Shown: positions 21,393 through 34,336, counted from the first letter of the stretch. The stretch: DNA of 64,000 nucleotides from Moniliella sp. 'wahieum' (GCA_003971905.1 RSEE01000064.1:124001-188000); one strand, 5' to 3'. The notes: generated from the letters alone by a model not told the origin. Numbers and translations: made by a program.

Positions 21393-22974
21393 ATGCAGCC
21401 TTTTCTTCCCTACTCCCTCGACGTTTGCGCTGTGGCCGGGGCCGCCTTGGTCCTGCTTGTCGTGTTGCTCGCTTCCGTTGCTCGACGGGGGAAAAGCGGG
21501 TCATCACGCAAATACGTGTGGTCAGGCCAGGTGCAACCGATCCAAGGCTCGCTTCCTGCTCCCATCAAGTACCGGCCCTTGTACGTGCCCCCTCTTCCTC
21601 CTCTTCTCCTCCTGCCCTGCCTCGACAGCACCCGCCACGTAAGGCTGACACGTGTCCAAAACCCCCGCAAAAGCAAATGGGGCACGTACCATGTGACCAT
21701 GGCGCTGAACCAGATCGGGTTCCAAGACTGGATCGTGCTCGATACGGATTTTGTCCGGTACTTTACCCTTCGGCGGTGGCGCATGGCGCGTTCGGGCGCC
21801 GACTCGGTCCGGTTGCTGCGCTCCAAGGACGGTGGCAACGAGCTGGCGGCCCAGGAACTGGCCGAGGAAGTGGCGGCCTACCTGGTGCACAAGTACCCGC
21901 CTATTTGTCTTGCAACCGGCGCAGGGCAGGACCCCTGCGCGCTTGGTCCTGCAAGAGGCGTATGTGGCTGCGGTGCAGGCCGATGCGAGCGCGGCCGAGC
22001 AGGGCAAATCAAGACGTCCTACCCGCTTGGCACGGCGGAAGAGTGCCTCGACATGGTCGGCAGCGTGGTGCCGGACGATGTGCTGGTACTGCGTGCGGAT
22101 GAGGAGCGCGGGGGGGAATATGTGTTAGTGGGCGGGGTGACCTGTACAGCAGGCACGTGGCGGTTGAAGGATAAGATTGGAATGACCTTGCGGCAGATCC
22201 ATACTTCGGGCCATGTGCCGCAGTACGAGACCAAGCTCAAGACGGGGATGGACAAGTTGTTTGCCCGCATGCCTCCGGACAGCTTGGTGGCCCGGTCCAA
22301 CTACGGGTTTCAGGTGGTACGCAACCAGCCTAATGTCGAGCCTCATGGGCTGGCCCACCTGCCCTACCACCCTGACGAAGCGGATGTGGCCGAGGCAGCG
22401 TGGGCAACGACGGGGTTTGGGCCGGAACACGAGTGGGAGCATGAGATGCGGGGGGAAACGGGACGCGGCGGCGGAGAAGGAGAAGGACGCATCAACCGAC
22501 ACGAGTGCCTCGGCTAACGACGCACACTTTGACCCGATCGCGCTGACTGATCTGAGCGCGTTCTGCCATGCCTCGGAGGCGGAGCAGCAGCGTTTGTCGA
22601 GCACGTGCAGATGCGAACCGAGCGACAGACGCTGCGTCGACTGCCGCGCTCGGGGGCGATTGTGTTTTACGGTGCGGACGATGTGGTGCCGGTGGTGACG
22701 ATGGCGCGGAGCCAGGGGTGCCGGCACGGCTGGCGTCGGCCTTGCGCTCATGGCCGGAAGATACGTTCAAGTGCGTCGGATGGCAGAGGAGGAGGAGAGG
22801 AGGTGTGTGCAGGGAGCGAGGATGCTGACGCGGTATGGGTGTGATGGCAGGTACAAGGGCGGGAGCAAGTTCCGGGACCAGCTGGCGCTGTATCTGGAGC
22901 GTGTCGCTGGCCAGCAGCGCACCGCGGGCGTGGTGGTGGACAAGGAGGCGGATCGGAGGCAGTATCCGCTGTAG
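21393..22974 (+). CDS. DUF3445 (haem-dependent oxidative N-demethylase-like) protein, membrane-anchored
   Basis: A member of the DUF3445 family, whose best-studied relatives are haem-dependent oxidative N-demethylase subunits. The role in fungi is not established. The start at 21393 (MQPFLPYSLDV) is chosen because an N-terminal membrane segment (AVAGAALVLLVVLLASVA) follows, as in many fungal members. Intron 1 (21581-21673, GTACGT) restores KYRPFKWGTYHVTMAL; intron 2 (22771-22850, GTGCGT) restores TFKYKGGSKFRDQLALYLE. Other family motifs are WIVLDTDFVRYF, LQEAYVAAVQ, TAGTWRLKDKIGMTLRQIH, VPQYETKL, LVARSNYGFQV and RTERQTLRRLPRSGAIVF. The stop at 22974 follows RRQYPL. Four or more frame shifts occur (near 21935, 22010, 22465 and 22610). 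No partner gene for a demethylase complex lies nearby. Confidence 0.85.
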
Positions 22975-23465
22975 GCGCCCGCAGCAATCGATCATCGAGG
23001 TGGGGTTAGGCAGCTGCCGCAGCACGTAGGTCACGTGGGGGACAGCAAGCCGCGGGGGTGGTTGGCGCGTTCACGCGTCTAGTGAGGCTAGTGAGGCGTT
23101 AGGGTGTCAGGGGGCGTGGCGCCAGCGCAGTGTGGGTCGGAACTCCGAGCGCACTGCAGTGTGTGATAGCTGCGGGCGATGTGGGGTGCAGCTTGCAGGC
23201 GGCGCAGGCGACGCAGGGGGCGCACTCGCACACGCAGCCACCACACCAGCCGTCGGCGGGGCAGCGACGCACCCGCCCGTCAGTAGTCAGTACACGCGTG
23301 TTATGAGCATGCCCACCCGCGTCGCGCCCAGCACGCCTCCATGCCTCCCGCATCCGCTCCGCCCACACCATCTGCATCGCCGCCCATCCCTCCTGCCGCG
23401 TCGCCAGCATCCGCGTGCGCCCCCCTGCGCATCCCGCCTCCGCCGCCCCGCCCCCGCCCACCACC
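22975..23465. other. Intergenic region upstream of OPT transporter
   Basis: No gene seen. It contains TCACGCGTCTAGTGAGGCTAGTGAGG near 23070-23095, another TGA-spaced motif. The last 150 bases are C-rich, as in other promoter regions of this window. Confidence 0.55.
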
Positions 23466-26400
23466 ATGGACCCCCCGCCCCACCCCCTCGCCCCTGCTGT
23501 GCTGCCCCCGCTCCTCGGCCTCCACCACCCCCAGTCCGCCTGGACCAGCTCATTGCCGCTGCCCCGCCCGACACCAACGCCACCGACCCCTCCCCCCAGA
23601 TCCCAGCCAACGAGCACCAGATGCACACTCCTTCGCTAGCAGCGGCACCTCCCACCCCCCCGCCTCCCTCTCAACCACAAAAACCATCAGCACCGGAACC
23701 AGCACTAGCACCACCCTTCCGCCTATCGCATCCCCTCCTTTCAAGCCAACCTCCCCACCCTGTATGCGCCCTCTGCCAGCTCCGAGGAGGCCGACGATGA
23801 GAACACTGGCTTTCTGCTTGGCAGCCCCCCCCCTCTTGGCCTGCCTGAAAAGTACGAGCTGATGACCGTCAAAGGCTTGGACGGACATCCCTCGCCTTCC
23901 CATCCCACCTTCGCTCCCCTCGATAGCCCAAGACACGACCAAGACGACGCGATCTCCTTTGTGGACCATCGCCCCCAGTCCCCTACCAACGCCCCGTACG
24001 GCCTGGACACAAGCGGCGAGGAGGAAGGTTCCGAAGAGGCCGAGGAACCACCCGCTGTGTTTCGCGTCCCTGCCTCGGTGCGAGCCAGTGTGCCGTCCGG
24101 GGACGACATTACCATGCCGGTCAACGCTGCGTGTGTGGGTGCTTGGCCTGGTCTCGGCCAACGGATTTGCGATTCTGTTTTGCTCCTTTTTCAACTGGGG
24201 GTGGAACACACGCTTGGTCACCTCGGCGGTCATTGCGCAAATCCTATGCTGGCCCATTGGGTTACTTATGGCCGCTGTGCCCTACCCAGCTCATTGGCCT
24301 CTAGCTTGGTTTGTCAATCCAGGCCCGTTTAATATCAAGGAACACGCTCTGATTTGTATCATGGCGCTCCTCGGCCCTGGACCGGCTTGGCCCGTGGAGC
24401 TCATGTGGATCCATCAAAAGGGGGTGGTGGGCGTCCCGGCGCCCTACGGGTACCGTTTGCTCCTCATCCTCTCTTCCACCCTGATGGGACTGAGCATGGT
24501 AGGTCTCGGGTACCGAGCCTTGGTTCTTCCAGGCCGAATGATCTGGCCTCGGATCCTTGAGACCACGGCGCTGCTCGGCGCCTTGCATCGTACCAATGAG
24601 ACCCACTGGAGCCGCCGCGCGGTATTTTGGGGAGTGTTTGGGTTTGCCTTGGTGTGGGCGTGGTGCCGGGGTACTTTATGACCTGCTTGGCTCAGTTTAG
24701 CTGGATCGCCTGGTGCGCCAAAGACAACTTTGCCGTCAATCTCCTCTTTGGCGGCTCGGGAGGCATGGCCCTCCATTTTGTCTCGTTTGACTGGTCTACC
24801 ATTACGGCCGCCATGTCGAGGTGCGTATATATATGCCAACACAGTCCTGTTCTCCCTTGCCTGCCCCCCTTTCGTCGGTCCCACATCCCCTATGCACGTC
24901 TGGCTTGGAATACTGATGCATGCTCTCCTTTCCAGCCCCCTCGTCGTGCCGTTCTGGGCGCAAGTGAACACGATTGCAGGCTACCTGCTGTTCATTTGCC
25001 TTCTTGGCGGCATCCTGTACGCCACGGGAGCCCAAAACGGATGGTACATGCCATGGGTCGTGGGTTCCCCCATGGACCGGTTTGCCCAGTACTACAACGA
25101 GATGTTGATTGCTCCCGTGCTGCAGCCGGGAGAACCGATCAAGTTGAACGAAACCGTATACGAGAATTACAGCAAGCCCTACTTTACCCCATCTTTGGCG
25201 GTCAGTTTGGGTGTGGGATGGCCTTGGCTGTGGCGGCGGTGGTGCACTTTGTCTTATTTGATGCGTGGCAGATCCTGCACGACCTGCGCACGCCAAAAGA
25301 ACAAGAAGCGGATGTACATGCCCAGAGCAGCATGCGCTATCCCCAAATCCCCTACTATTGGTGGATCGCCACGTTTCTCGTGTCGCTGGGCTTGGGTTTG
25401 GGAGCGGTACGAGGATACGATACTGGTTTCCCCGTTTGGGCGCTGCTACTGGCCATACTGTTGGCGGCAGTGTATGTGTTGCCGATGGGCACGTTGGTGG
25501 CCCTGTCGGCTCTGACGTGTGAGCCAATTGATTTTTTCCAACTGCTGGCCGGGTACGTGTTGCCGGGCAAAGCGCTTCCTTGGCTCTTGTTCCGCCTGTT
25601 TACCATCACCGCCTTGGACCAAGCGTTGGTCATGCTCTCCCAGTTCAAGCTGGGACTGTACTTCAAGTTACCGCCCACGCTCGTTTTTACTGCCGTGGTC
25701 CTGGTGGAAATCACTACGTCGTTTGTGCAGGCGGCCATGCCACCGCTGTTTGGCACCCAGCTCGGGTACAATTGGCAAGCCACGTTCCAAAAAGCCGTGG
25801 TGTGGGGGCTGGTAGGTTCGCACCGCGTCTTTGGCCTGGCCAAGGACGCCGAGTATGGCTGGATCAACTGGTTCTTCCTAATTGGTTTTGGTGCCCATCC
25901 CGGGCTATCTCGCCCACCGTCTCCTCCCCCTTCGCCGCCTTTCCGTGGCGGGATTTCGATGGGACTTGATCAATTGGCCCTTGCTCTTCAATGCTGCCCA
26001 GAATTTACCCGGTTGGCTGCCAATCAACTTTACCAGTTGGTTCCTCACTGGCGCCATCTTTCAGTTTTCCTTGCGGCGCAAGTACCAGAACTGGTGGATG
26101 AGGTACGTTTTCCTCTCTCTCTTTCTCTTTCTCTCCACTTCCGTGGGGTATGCTTAACCTATACAAAGCTGATTGACCTCCCCTTTGATTTTTACTGTGG
26201 TACTAACGCACGATTTCTGCCCCCCCCCCTCTTTCTCTCTTATTACCTCTTACTTGCAGTTTCAACTACCTCACCTCGGCCGCCTTGACGACCGCGACGG
26301 CCATTAGTTACTTTATCATTAGCATCGGTCCCGAGCATGCGGGGGAATCGTTCGCCGGGGCCATCAAGACGCTCCACTGGAAACCCAATTTGATCGAGGG

Positions 26401-26548
26401 CGAAACGCGACAAGGGCATTACGATTTGGGCTTTGGCGCAGCCGCCTTGTGGTTCAAGAACATCACCATCCTCGGTACCGCCAATCATGGTGCTTGGGCC
26501 CCCGCTCCCAATGGGCTCTGGCTGCCTCCACCACCGTCTTCGACGTGA
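23466..26548 (+). CDS. OPT-family oligopeptide/metal-chelate transporter
   Basis: A plasma-membrane proton-coupled transporter of the oligopeptide transporter (OPT) family, which imports small peptides, glutathione or metal chelates. The start at 23466 has a perfect CCACCATGG context. The N-terminal 130 residues are low-complexity and then acidic (ASSEEADDENTG). The core starts at about 24115 (DDITMPVNTLRVWVLGL) and shows FVNPGPFNIKEHALI, an OPT hallmark, then ALHFVSFDWSTIT, PLVVPFWAQVNTIAGY, GGQFGCGMALAVA, DTGFPVWALLLAI, ALTCEPIDFFQLLAGY, NWQATFQKAVVW and LINWPLLFNAAQNLPG. Introns are at 24821-24935 (GTGCGT) and 26103-26259 (GTACGT). Frame changes occur near 24115, 24670, 25190, 25885 and 26480. 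The usual NWWGN-type C-terminal segment is not obvious, so the last 60 residues are uncertain. Confidence 0.92.
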
Positions 26549-28588
26549 TGCTCTGTCGATACACTGTGTCGATACGCTGTGTCGATACTCTGTGCCGTGT
26601 CGTATCGTACCGATCGAGCTCGAGCCGGTGGCTTCGATTATATTCCTTTCCTTTTTTTGCTGGACGCGCCCAAACGAAACAAGCGCCAGTTCCAGTCCCT
26701 TGATTTCCCCCCCGCGCTGCATCGCCCCCTCTCCTCGTCTCTCTCTCCGTACCGTTCCCCTCGGCTCCTCGCATTTGATGAACAGTTACTAGCTTTACTA
26801 CAGTTCCCTTTATCCCTGAGCCACCAAGGCGATGGCGATGAACCGCATTGCCTCCCGCTCCCCCTTTCCCCGTCGCCCACCCCCCTCGCACTCGCAACTC
26901 GTACCCCATCGTCTTGGCTCATCCATCAGCTGTTCGTGTTGACACCGTCGCCACCCGCCGCGTTACTGATATGCGCATAAGTAGGAATACACTTATGTCC
27001 TCCTTGGACGCTCACGCGCTCACGTTACGAGATCAATGATGGCTGCGGCGTTGGCCTGGCCTGCGGTGGTCTTCCACTTCGGACTGGGGTGGTTGGGCTT
27101 CCGTATCCTCCGTTCAACGTTGACCGGGCTCGTGATGCCTGGGATACATGGGATGGCTCCTGAGTGCTGGAGTACTGAGTATTGAGTTCAATATTGATGA
27201 TTGATGAATACGACTGCACCACTCGTCTCCCCACCGTACGTGGAGTAAAGCGAGTGGCCAAAAAAGGGATGGGACCCTGGCCCATCTCGCAGTCCAGCGC
27301 CACTGGTGTTGCCTTGCGCCCGTGGTGGGGGGGGAGCGGAGAGCACAAAGGCTTGGCCCTCTGGGGGCCCTATATACCCGACAATGATGAAACACGTACG
27401 CGGTACCTCCTTTCTCCACCAGCACTACTCTGCGCGTTCCATTGTCGTGCCGTTCCCACATGCATGATGAAGCTATGATATGAAGCTTGAAGATCGGATG
27501 TGAATGTGAATGTGAATGTGAATATGATGGAATGATCCTTGCAAGCGAAGAAAGACGATGCACGATGGCCGATGGCGGATGAGAGAGTGGCGCAAGCGAG
27601 AGTGTTGGCGCCTGTATAGAGCTGGGGGGAGTTGGGGGGAGGGGACCTCAGCTTGCAATTAAGCATGCCATCGCGTATCCTATACGATATAGCCATGCTT
27701 TTGCGACATGTCACATGTGACGTGTGGCCACCCAAGTAACGGTCCCTTCCGTCCTTAACGCGTTAACCTCCCCCCAGCTGCAGCAGGCGGGGTGGCCTGC
27801 TATGTGGCGCACTTGTAGGGAGTTTATATGTTTAGCGTTGATGTTGGAGCTGTGGAAGGGTCAACCGGTCAACGTTCGACGTTCTTCAATCCAAACGTTG
27901 AGATCGTTGAGATCATACGACCACTCCCCTACCCCACAGTGTTGCGGCCATCTGACCCTCAGCGAATCGATGCTCCCCACGCCTTACATAGGACGCGCTT
28001 CCCGCATGATGCATGATGGTAGTAGGATCACATGTCACAGGATCATCGAACACTACAGGATCACACGTACAGGACCCCGGATCTCAGATCTCCGAGGCCT
28101 CGATGCCAAGATCCCCCGTTCCCTAGTTGCCTAGTTCCTCAAATCCCTCGTTCCCCAGATCCCCAGATCCCCAGATGCTCAGATTGCACGCAAGCATAAA
28201 AACGGCCGTGCGCATCGGATGTTGGCATGGGGCCAGTGTGCTTTGCCTCCTCGCACGCGGCAGAGCCTCAGCACACCAGCGCACATCCCAGGCACGCCCA
28301 CCGACACTGGCGCTGTGCGGCCCCCGGCGCCGTGGCTTGGCCCCCGCACTTTTGGGGGTCGAGCTCCGAGGAGCACCGTAGTACTCTGCTGCAGTACTAT
28401 AGTTTACTACAGTCCGGTGGCCGGCAGAGGGGCAGCAGCAGAACATTCAATCGACCGTTCCACCTCAGACCCTCAGGCATCTGCATCACGCCTCCAGGAC
28501 AACCATTAACCAATAACCCCTCACCCCCCCCGCCTCTCCCCATCCCATCCTCCTGGCTGACTCCACCGTCTGCAACCCCGCGACTGCC
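26549..28588. other. Intergenic region, 2 kb
   Basis: No gene recognised. It holds a 13-bp repeat (TGTCGATACNCTG, three copies, about 26553-26592), a GTGAAT hexamer run (about 27500-27525), CAGATCCC repeats (28153-28178) and TCA-CATG-TCA motifs near 27710 and 28028. ACTATAG/CTATAGT occurs near 28395. Confidence 0.55.
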
Positions 28589-30587
28589 ATGCCTGCCATC
28601 CCTATCATCCCGCCTGCCTTGGGCGTCCGCCCAAACCGCCTCCGCTCCGCGCCCTAGCTCTACCCAGTGTGCCCGAGGACGCCACCCCGCTGGCTCCCGG
28701 ACGCGGGTCCGCGCTGCACCTCCCCACCTCGTCCACGACCTCGCCCACGACGATGCCCACAATCACAACTAAACCTGCCAAACATGTCTCCCTCTCCCCG
28801 CGCCCGTCTCCCGCTTCCAGCACAGAGGAGAGGCGGGGTTCGGCGGTGCTTGAGTCCGAGTCTGAGCTTCAGTCTGAGCCAGGACCAGAGCATCAGCCCG
28901 AGTCTGACCCTGATCATGAGCCTGAACTGGAAGATCCTGGTGTCGATGCTGGCTGCGAGCATCGTGCACGCAGTAGCAAGCCTACGCGCTCGGCAACCGA
29001 TCGGCGACGCGGCAGCGTAGTTGCCAAATTGGCTGTGGCGGTAAAGGCGGGACCGCGCTTGGTGCGTCGTCGTCTGGGCAACGATGCGCAACCCGACCCG
29101 TCTAGTTCACCGCAACTCTGCACCGAAGAAGCGGTAGAGGACGACGAAGTCGACGAAGCGGACTTGGTCCGATCCCCGTCCCTTGTATCCACACCTTCCC
29201 TCTCGTCTCCTACTTCTGGTGGGTTCCTGTCTTCTCCCACTTCTCCCACTTGGCCCTCTCTGCATCTCACAATGGGTCCTTCCTCCCACCGTCTGCCCCG
29301 CGGGGGCCGGCACGAAGGGCAGGAAGCGAGCCATTGATCTCCCGGCGGCCTCCTGCGCCCGCTGGAGTCCGTCTCAGCGCGCAGCATAGCCCGGTCGGTA
29401 CGACGACGTTCTCCGGCGCAGGGGGTGCATTGGAGCGATCGAGGAAGCAGCGTCAGACTCGATTGTTCCGATTGGCTGCGGAACACCACGATCATGATGC
29501 CCCCAATCGAGACCCGGAGCGAGCGGAAGCCAGTACGGCCTGGTTGCTGCATTCGCTGGCCGTGCTTCCGTATGCCTACCCCGCTACCTACCGTCCGCGT
29601 GGGGAGCGGGAGCACGAGATGGATCCCCTGGGGGACGAATGGAGCGAGTGGGGGGGGTACGAACGGCGTGTGCACAGTCGAAGACGATCGTGCACTGAGC
29701 ATCAGAGCGTACCGGTTTCCCATCGCTCCGTCGGTCCTACTGTTCTCCCCCCCGCACCCATACCCGCACACAGCAGTATCACGTACCTTCCCCCTTCGCC
29801 ATACGGTCGCTCGTTCTCGCTCGACGGCCGGCCGGCGGCCCTCCCTCCCTCCCGCACATCGTTCGATCCGTCCAGTGGCGAAGACGCAGACGCACGTATC
29901 CCGCTCTACCTCAACCGCAGCTCCACATCCCTCGCACCTGACCTACCGCTCCCCGGGCTCAGCCTGGGGGGACACCTCGAGTCGGGATCGAGCGGTTCAG
30001 GTTCGTGTTCGTTGCATTCGTCCATAGCCCACTCGCCTGGCGCAACAAGTGCCAGCTTGACCTTGGATCCTAGCGCTCTGAGACCCACTTCTTCCTCCCG
30101 CACCCGTACTCGCACTAACGTCTCTCCGTCCCCACCTGCCCCGACGGGACTCGCTCTGCGTCCCCACTTACCCCCCCTGGCAAAAGAGCGTCGCTGGTCG
30201 CTTTGGCCGTTCGGGCTGGGTGGCCGGCGCGTTTCAGCCCCGGCTACTTGTGCCTTACCCGTGGTGCACGCCCACAGGTCCACAACCGACCTGAGCGACG
30301 TGCGGTTCTTGTCTCTGGCCGATCTGGCTCAGGAGACCTCTGATCCGCCTTACCATGCTCACGAGCTAGCTCCCACCCTGTCCCGGCAGAGCGCGCCGTC
30401 GCACCCCCGAAGCAGCGCGAACGAAGTCCACGTCACAGCGGGTGGCCCGCGCCCACGCTCATCTGCTTCCCCGTCCCTCCCCCCGCGCACCGATGGCGAT
30501 CCAAACGAGCCTCCGCCCTCGTACGAGGTGGCTGTGGCGGCTGTGGCGTGGGGGGAGCCTCGGCCGCCCTCGACGGCGAGGACGTGA
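28589..30587 (+). CDS. Ser/Pro-rich disordered protein with C-terminal PPxY motif, unknown function
   Basis: I do not recognise the family. The likely start at 28589 gives MPAIPIIPPALG. After one frame shift (about 28625) the frame continues through VPEDATPLAPGRGS, a Glu/Ser/Pro acidic stretch (28850-28950), VAKLAVAVKAGPRLVRRRL and a second acidic patch (AVEDDEVDEADL). Another shift (about 29250-29330) leads into the long final frame. Notable pieces are FRLAAEHHDHDAPNRDPERA, the basic-aromatic RRWSLWPFGLGGRR, and PNEPPPSYEVAVAAVAW close to the end. PPPSY is a canonical PPxY motif that binds WW domains such as those of the Rsp5/Nedd4 ubiquitin ligase. Length is about 660 residues. A role as Rsp5 adaptor or substrate is an inference from this motif only. 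Confidence 0.6.
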
Positions 30588-31350
30588 TAGGTTAAGTGGT
30601 GGGGATCCTGGGGGGGCTGAGGCTCAGCTTGGCGGTTGGTTGTTGTAGTATACCCGCAATCCGCCTATGGCTTGTCTTGTTTTTTCCCCTGTGGGCTGTC
30701 TTCTTTCATGCAGTAGCCGTTGTGGTTTCCTGTCCTCGATAGAAGACAAAAGGGTCAACGTGCACGTGACCGGCTGGATCTGGTGCGGACAGGGGCGCTG
30801 GTGAAACTATGTTGTGAGCCTGCCATGCGCTTGAAGCATTGCAGCTGCTGCGATCCGTTGCTGCGCGGCGGCAGTGCGTTACGTAACACGCGCCCCACAC
30901 TGGGCCTGCGCGCGCGGGCGGATGGGCGAGGGGCGGCGGTCTGTGGCGGTCTGGGCCCATTAATCATTTGATTTTGGGTGATTTTGGGTGACGGGTGAGC
31001 GCTGCGTCCGATGGGCGAAGCGCACATGGCACGAGGCAGGCGCAGGGCCACACGCCGCGCGCCGGGTGTCGGTGCAGCCGGGCGGCCGGTTGGGTGGGTT
31101 GGGCTGGGTTGGGTGCCTAGTAGCTAGTACCTAGTACCTAGTACCTACGCAGGCCTGGTGCATGCCGCATGGCCCAGCGCGCTCCATCCCCCGCTCGTCG
31201 CCCACGCCACGCCCAGGCGCCGCGCATGCATCCACCCTCGCCACCACCACCAACCCGCGCCCTCTCGCCCCCCGGCCCCCTCGCCCTCGCTCCCGCCCGC
31301 CCCTGTCCACCCCACCCACACCCACACCCACGCGCACCCGCCCCCCCGCC
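30588..31350. other. Intergenic region upstream of PP1
   Basis: No gene seen. It contains CTAGTAC heptads (31117-31144) about 200 bases before the PP1 start and a C/A-rich leader (31240-31350) with CACACCCACACC runs. Confidence 0.6.
31117..31144 (+). repeat. 7-bp tandem repeat CTAGTAC x4
   Basis: Four heptamers (the first reads CTAGTAG). The unit carries two self-complementary tetramers, CTAG and, across the joint, GTAC. It lies in the presumed promoter of the PP1 gene. Confidence 0.95.
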
Positions 31351-32547
31351 ATGATCATGCCCGATGCGCAGGCCACTGTGCCCGAGGTCGATGTCAGCAG
31401 CATCATCGACCGTCTCCTAGCTGGTTGGTCCCCCCCCCCCGCGCTCCCCTCGGCTCGCACCGCTGACTGCTGACCCTCGTTCGCTCTGCTTCTCCATCGC
31501 TCAGTGCGTGGACACCGGCCGGGCAAGGTGGTCCCGCTCGAGGAATTTGAGCTGCGCTATCTCTGCCTCAAGGCGCGCGACATCTTCATTAACCAGCCCA
31601 TCCTCCTCGAGCTCGAGGCGCCCATCAAGATCTGTGGCGACATCCATGGCCAGTTCTATGATTTGCTCCGCCTCTTTGAATACGGAGGCTTTCCTCCCCA
31701 GTCCAACTACCTCTTCCTAGGCGACTATGTGGACCGGGGCAAGCAGTCGATCGAGACGATCAGCTTGCTGCTGGCGTACAAGATCAAGTACCCTGAAAAT
31801 TTCTTCATTCTCCGCGGCAACCACGAGAGCGCGTCCATCAACCGCATCTATGGCTTTTATGACGAGTGTACGCCCTGCTTTCTTTTTTTTTCTTCTTCCC
31901 CTCCTCTCTTTCATCTCCTTGCCCCACATTGTCTTGGTTCTCTGTTGGTCCAGTCGCATTCTAACGCCTCCCCCCCCCTTCCTTTTTGTACAGGCAAGCG
32001 TCGATACAACATCAAGCTATGGAAGACATTTACCGACTGCTTCAACTGTCTTCCTATTGCTGCGATTATTGACGAAAAGATCTTCACCATGCACGGAGGT
32101 CTCTCTCCCGACTTGCAAAGCATGGAGCAGATTCGTCGTGTCATGCGTCCCACCGACGTGCCGGACACTGGGTTGTTGTGCGACCTGCTCTGGTCTGACC
32201 CGGACAAAGACATCACTGGCTGGTCCGACAACGACCGCGGTGTGAGCTTTACCTTTGGCTCGGATGTCGTCTCGCGGTTCTTGCAGAAACACGATTTGGA
32301 CTTGATCTGTCGTGCGCACCAAGTGGTTGAGGATGGCTACGAGTTCTTCGCCAAACGTCAATTGGTCACCCTCTTCTCGGCGCCAAACTATTGTGGCGAA
32401 TTCGACAATGCCGGAGCGATGATGAGCGTGGATGAGACTTTACTCTGCTCCTTCCAAATCCTCAAGCCGGCCGCCAAGAAGCCCAAGTACACGTATTCCA
32501 ACCAGACTGCCTTTACTAGTCCGCGACGCCAGGGTGCCAGCTCTTGA
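31351..32547 (+). CDS. GLC7: Serine/threonine protein phosphatase PP1 catalytic subunit
   Basis: Catalytic subunit of protein phosphatase 1, which acts with many targeting subunits in mitosis, glycogen control and transcription. Exon 1 (31351-31423) encodes [20 protein letters not shown]. Intron 1 is 31424-31504 (GTTGGT) and intron 2 is 31868-31993 (GTACGC, CTAAC branch site near 31960). Metal-binding and catalytic motifs are [38 protein letters not shown] and [11 protein letters not shown], all intact. The phosphatase segment [20 protein letters not shown] is PP1-specific rather than PP2A. Spliced length is about 329 residues, as expected. The frame is uninterrupted, a useful contrast with its neighbours. 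The C-terminus [20 protein letters not shown] contains a TSPRR site resembling the inhibitory CDK site (TPPR) of other PP1 enzymes, slightly altered. Confidence 0.98.
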
Positions 32548-34336
32548 GGCGGACGGGTAGATGCGAACCAGCTACACCTCGCATCTTCCTTGTGGCTTGC
32601 TCTCCGCTTGGACTTGGAAGGATCTGACAGGAACGCGACAGGCTGTCAAAGGTGGCGGGAGCTCGCGCTGCATTCTGTTTCCCGCTCCCTGCGTTCACTC
32701 TGACGCTTCGGAGGAGGCGGAGGCAAGGTCCCATGCCCGACGGTGGGGGGGGGCGAGGGGGCGAGGATCCCTCGCACTTTTGTTTTGGTTGCGCGATCCC
32801 CCTCCTCCCTTGCTACGCTGTTTGATGGCCTGTTCTTGTTGCGCGCCCGAGTTTGTGGGTTTGGTGGTTGGGCCAGCACCCTGCCGGCCGAGTGGACCAC
32901 TTTGAACCCGATCCGCTTCGTACCGGATCCCGCCCTTGGCAGCACCTTGTCCCGTCCCCACCTCTTCTCTTCTCATCTCACCTAACTCCACCTAACCCCT
33001 TCCTTTTCTCTCTCCCTCTCCCTCTCCCTTCCTCCTTCCTTCCTTCCGTCCTTCCTTCCGTCCTTCTCGTCCCTCTTCTTCCCGTCGTGGATCCCTTGTT
33101 TTTACGCGCCCCGCTTTCGGGGTTGTGGCGCTGCCTTCGTCGGGTTGGTTCAAAGGGGTTACCCCAGCGACATCTGCCTTTCCTCGTCTGTGAACTCGCA
33201 TGTCATCATGTCATGGCGGATGCTGCTGCAGAGTTGGAATCGAGTGGGCTTGGTCGCTAGGTTGGAATGGGAGACATAGTTCGTACGCATAAGGGATGAT
33301 CGATGAGGCTCATCCCTACTAAGGATGCACAAGCGCCACGTTGGCGTCCGTTTGACAGTCCCACCCGTTCAAGGCCGTTCTCATCATATGATCGATGAGC
33401 CGTTGCCCCGCTTAGCGCTTCCCTCCGAGCCAAAGAATGGCTCAAAACGATCCAGGGTCTGACCGATCGTCTGACCTCTGACCGGCCGATCTGACCCCTA
33501 TCTGGCTACTTGGCCGCTTGGCAGCGACGGCAAGAGGCAAGCAGGAGAGGGCACATGGCCTATACTAACTCGGTCTGACCCTCGACTCCCTCCTGTGGTT
33601 CGTCCTTGGCTTGGCCCACATGCCCCCCCCCCCATGCTCTCCCTAGTACCTACATGCACGACCTCAATTGCCATACCGACTCTGGACACTGCAGTAGGTA
33701 TCCCGGCAGCCTCTGGTTCGTATTCAGCTCAACCCAAGGCAGAGACGAGGCACGCGCTGTCCGCCCCTCTGCCCCTGGTATGCTGAACGAGGAGGTCGAG
33801 GAGGATCAGTCGGGCTCTTTCTCCCTCTCCCCCCCCCTCGGCCTGTGGGACTATACTGCTTCCACTTTGCTCAAGAAGGCCGCCATTGAGGAAAGTTTCG
33901 TCTCTGCTCGCATTCCTTCTTTTACGACCCGGCATAGTTGACATTGGAGGGACACGCGCTGATAGGAGTCCTGCGTGGCGGGTGGGAGTGAGTGCGGCGT
34001 ATAGGCAAATGCAGGGACTTGAGAACGCTGGTTCGCTATAAGTTTCTTACTGCCAGATCGTAAGATGACAGAATGGTGCACCACCACCAGCTGTGGACTG
34101 CCTAGGCCACAATACAACTGGTACAGTTTACAAAGTCCAGTTTACCTGAGCGGTTGGGCGGCCGAGCATACCGCCGTTGACCTGCGCGCGCGGAATCTGT
34201 GGCCAATAGAAAGAGGTGCAATGGACTACAAGCATGGGATTCCGGTGTCAAAGTGAGCGCCGCAGGTGCCAGCAGGCCGGCATTTGTGATCATTGGAGAG
34301 AGAGAATGGGAAGGAGGTCCAAGGAGATCGGTATCC
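32548..34336. other. Intergenic region between convergent PP1 and LSG1
   Basis: No convincing gene. It holds a long pyrimidine tract (32995-33085, CTTCC/CCGT units), a TCTGACC cluster (33450-33500) and TGATCGATGAG motifs (33296, 33389). A 111-codon frame at 33606-33941 is the only longer open stretch; see rejected items. Confidence 0.55.

Noticed and set aside
24627-26288. A 553-codon frame inside the OPT gene
   Set aside because: It reads through intron 24821-24935 and changes frame relative to conserved OPT segments twice; it is not a separate gene.
33606-33941. 111-codon plus-strand frame with a plausible-looking C-terminal stretch
   Set aside because: No domain, poor start context and no support from neighbours. 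It may be a small gene but cannot be told from chance.
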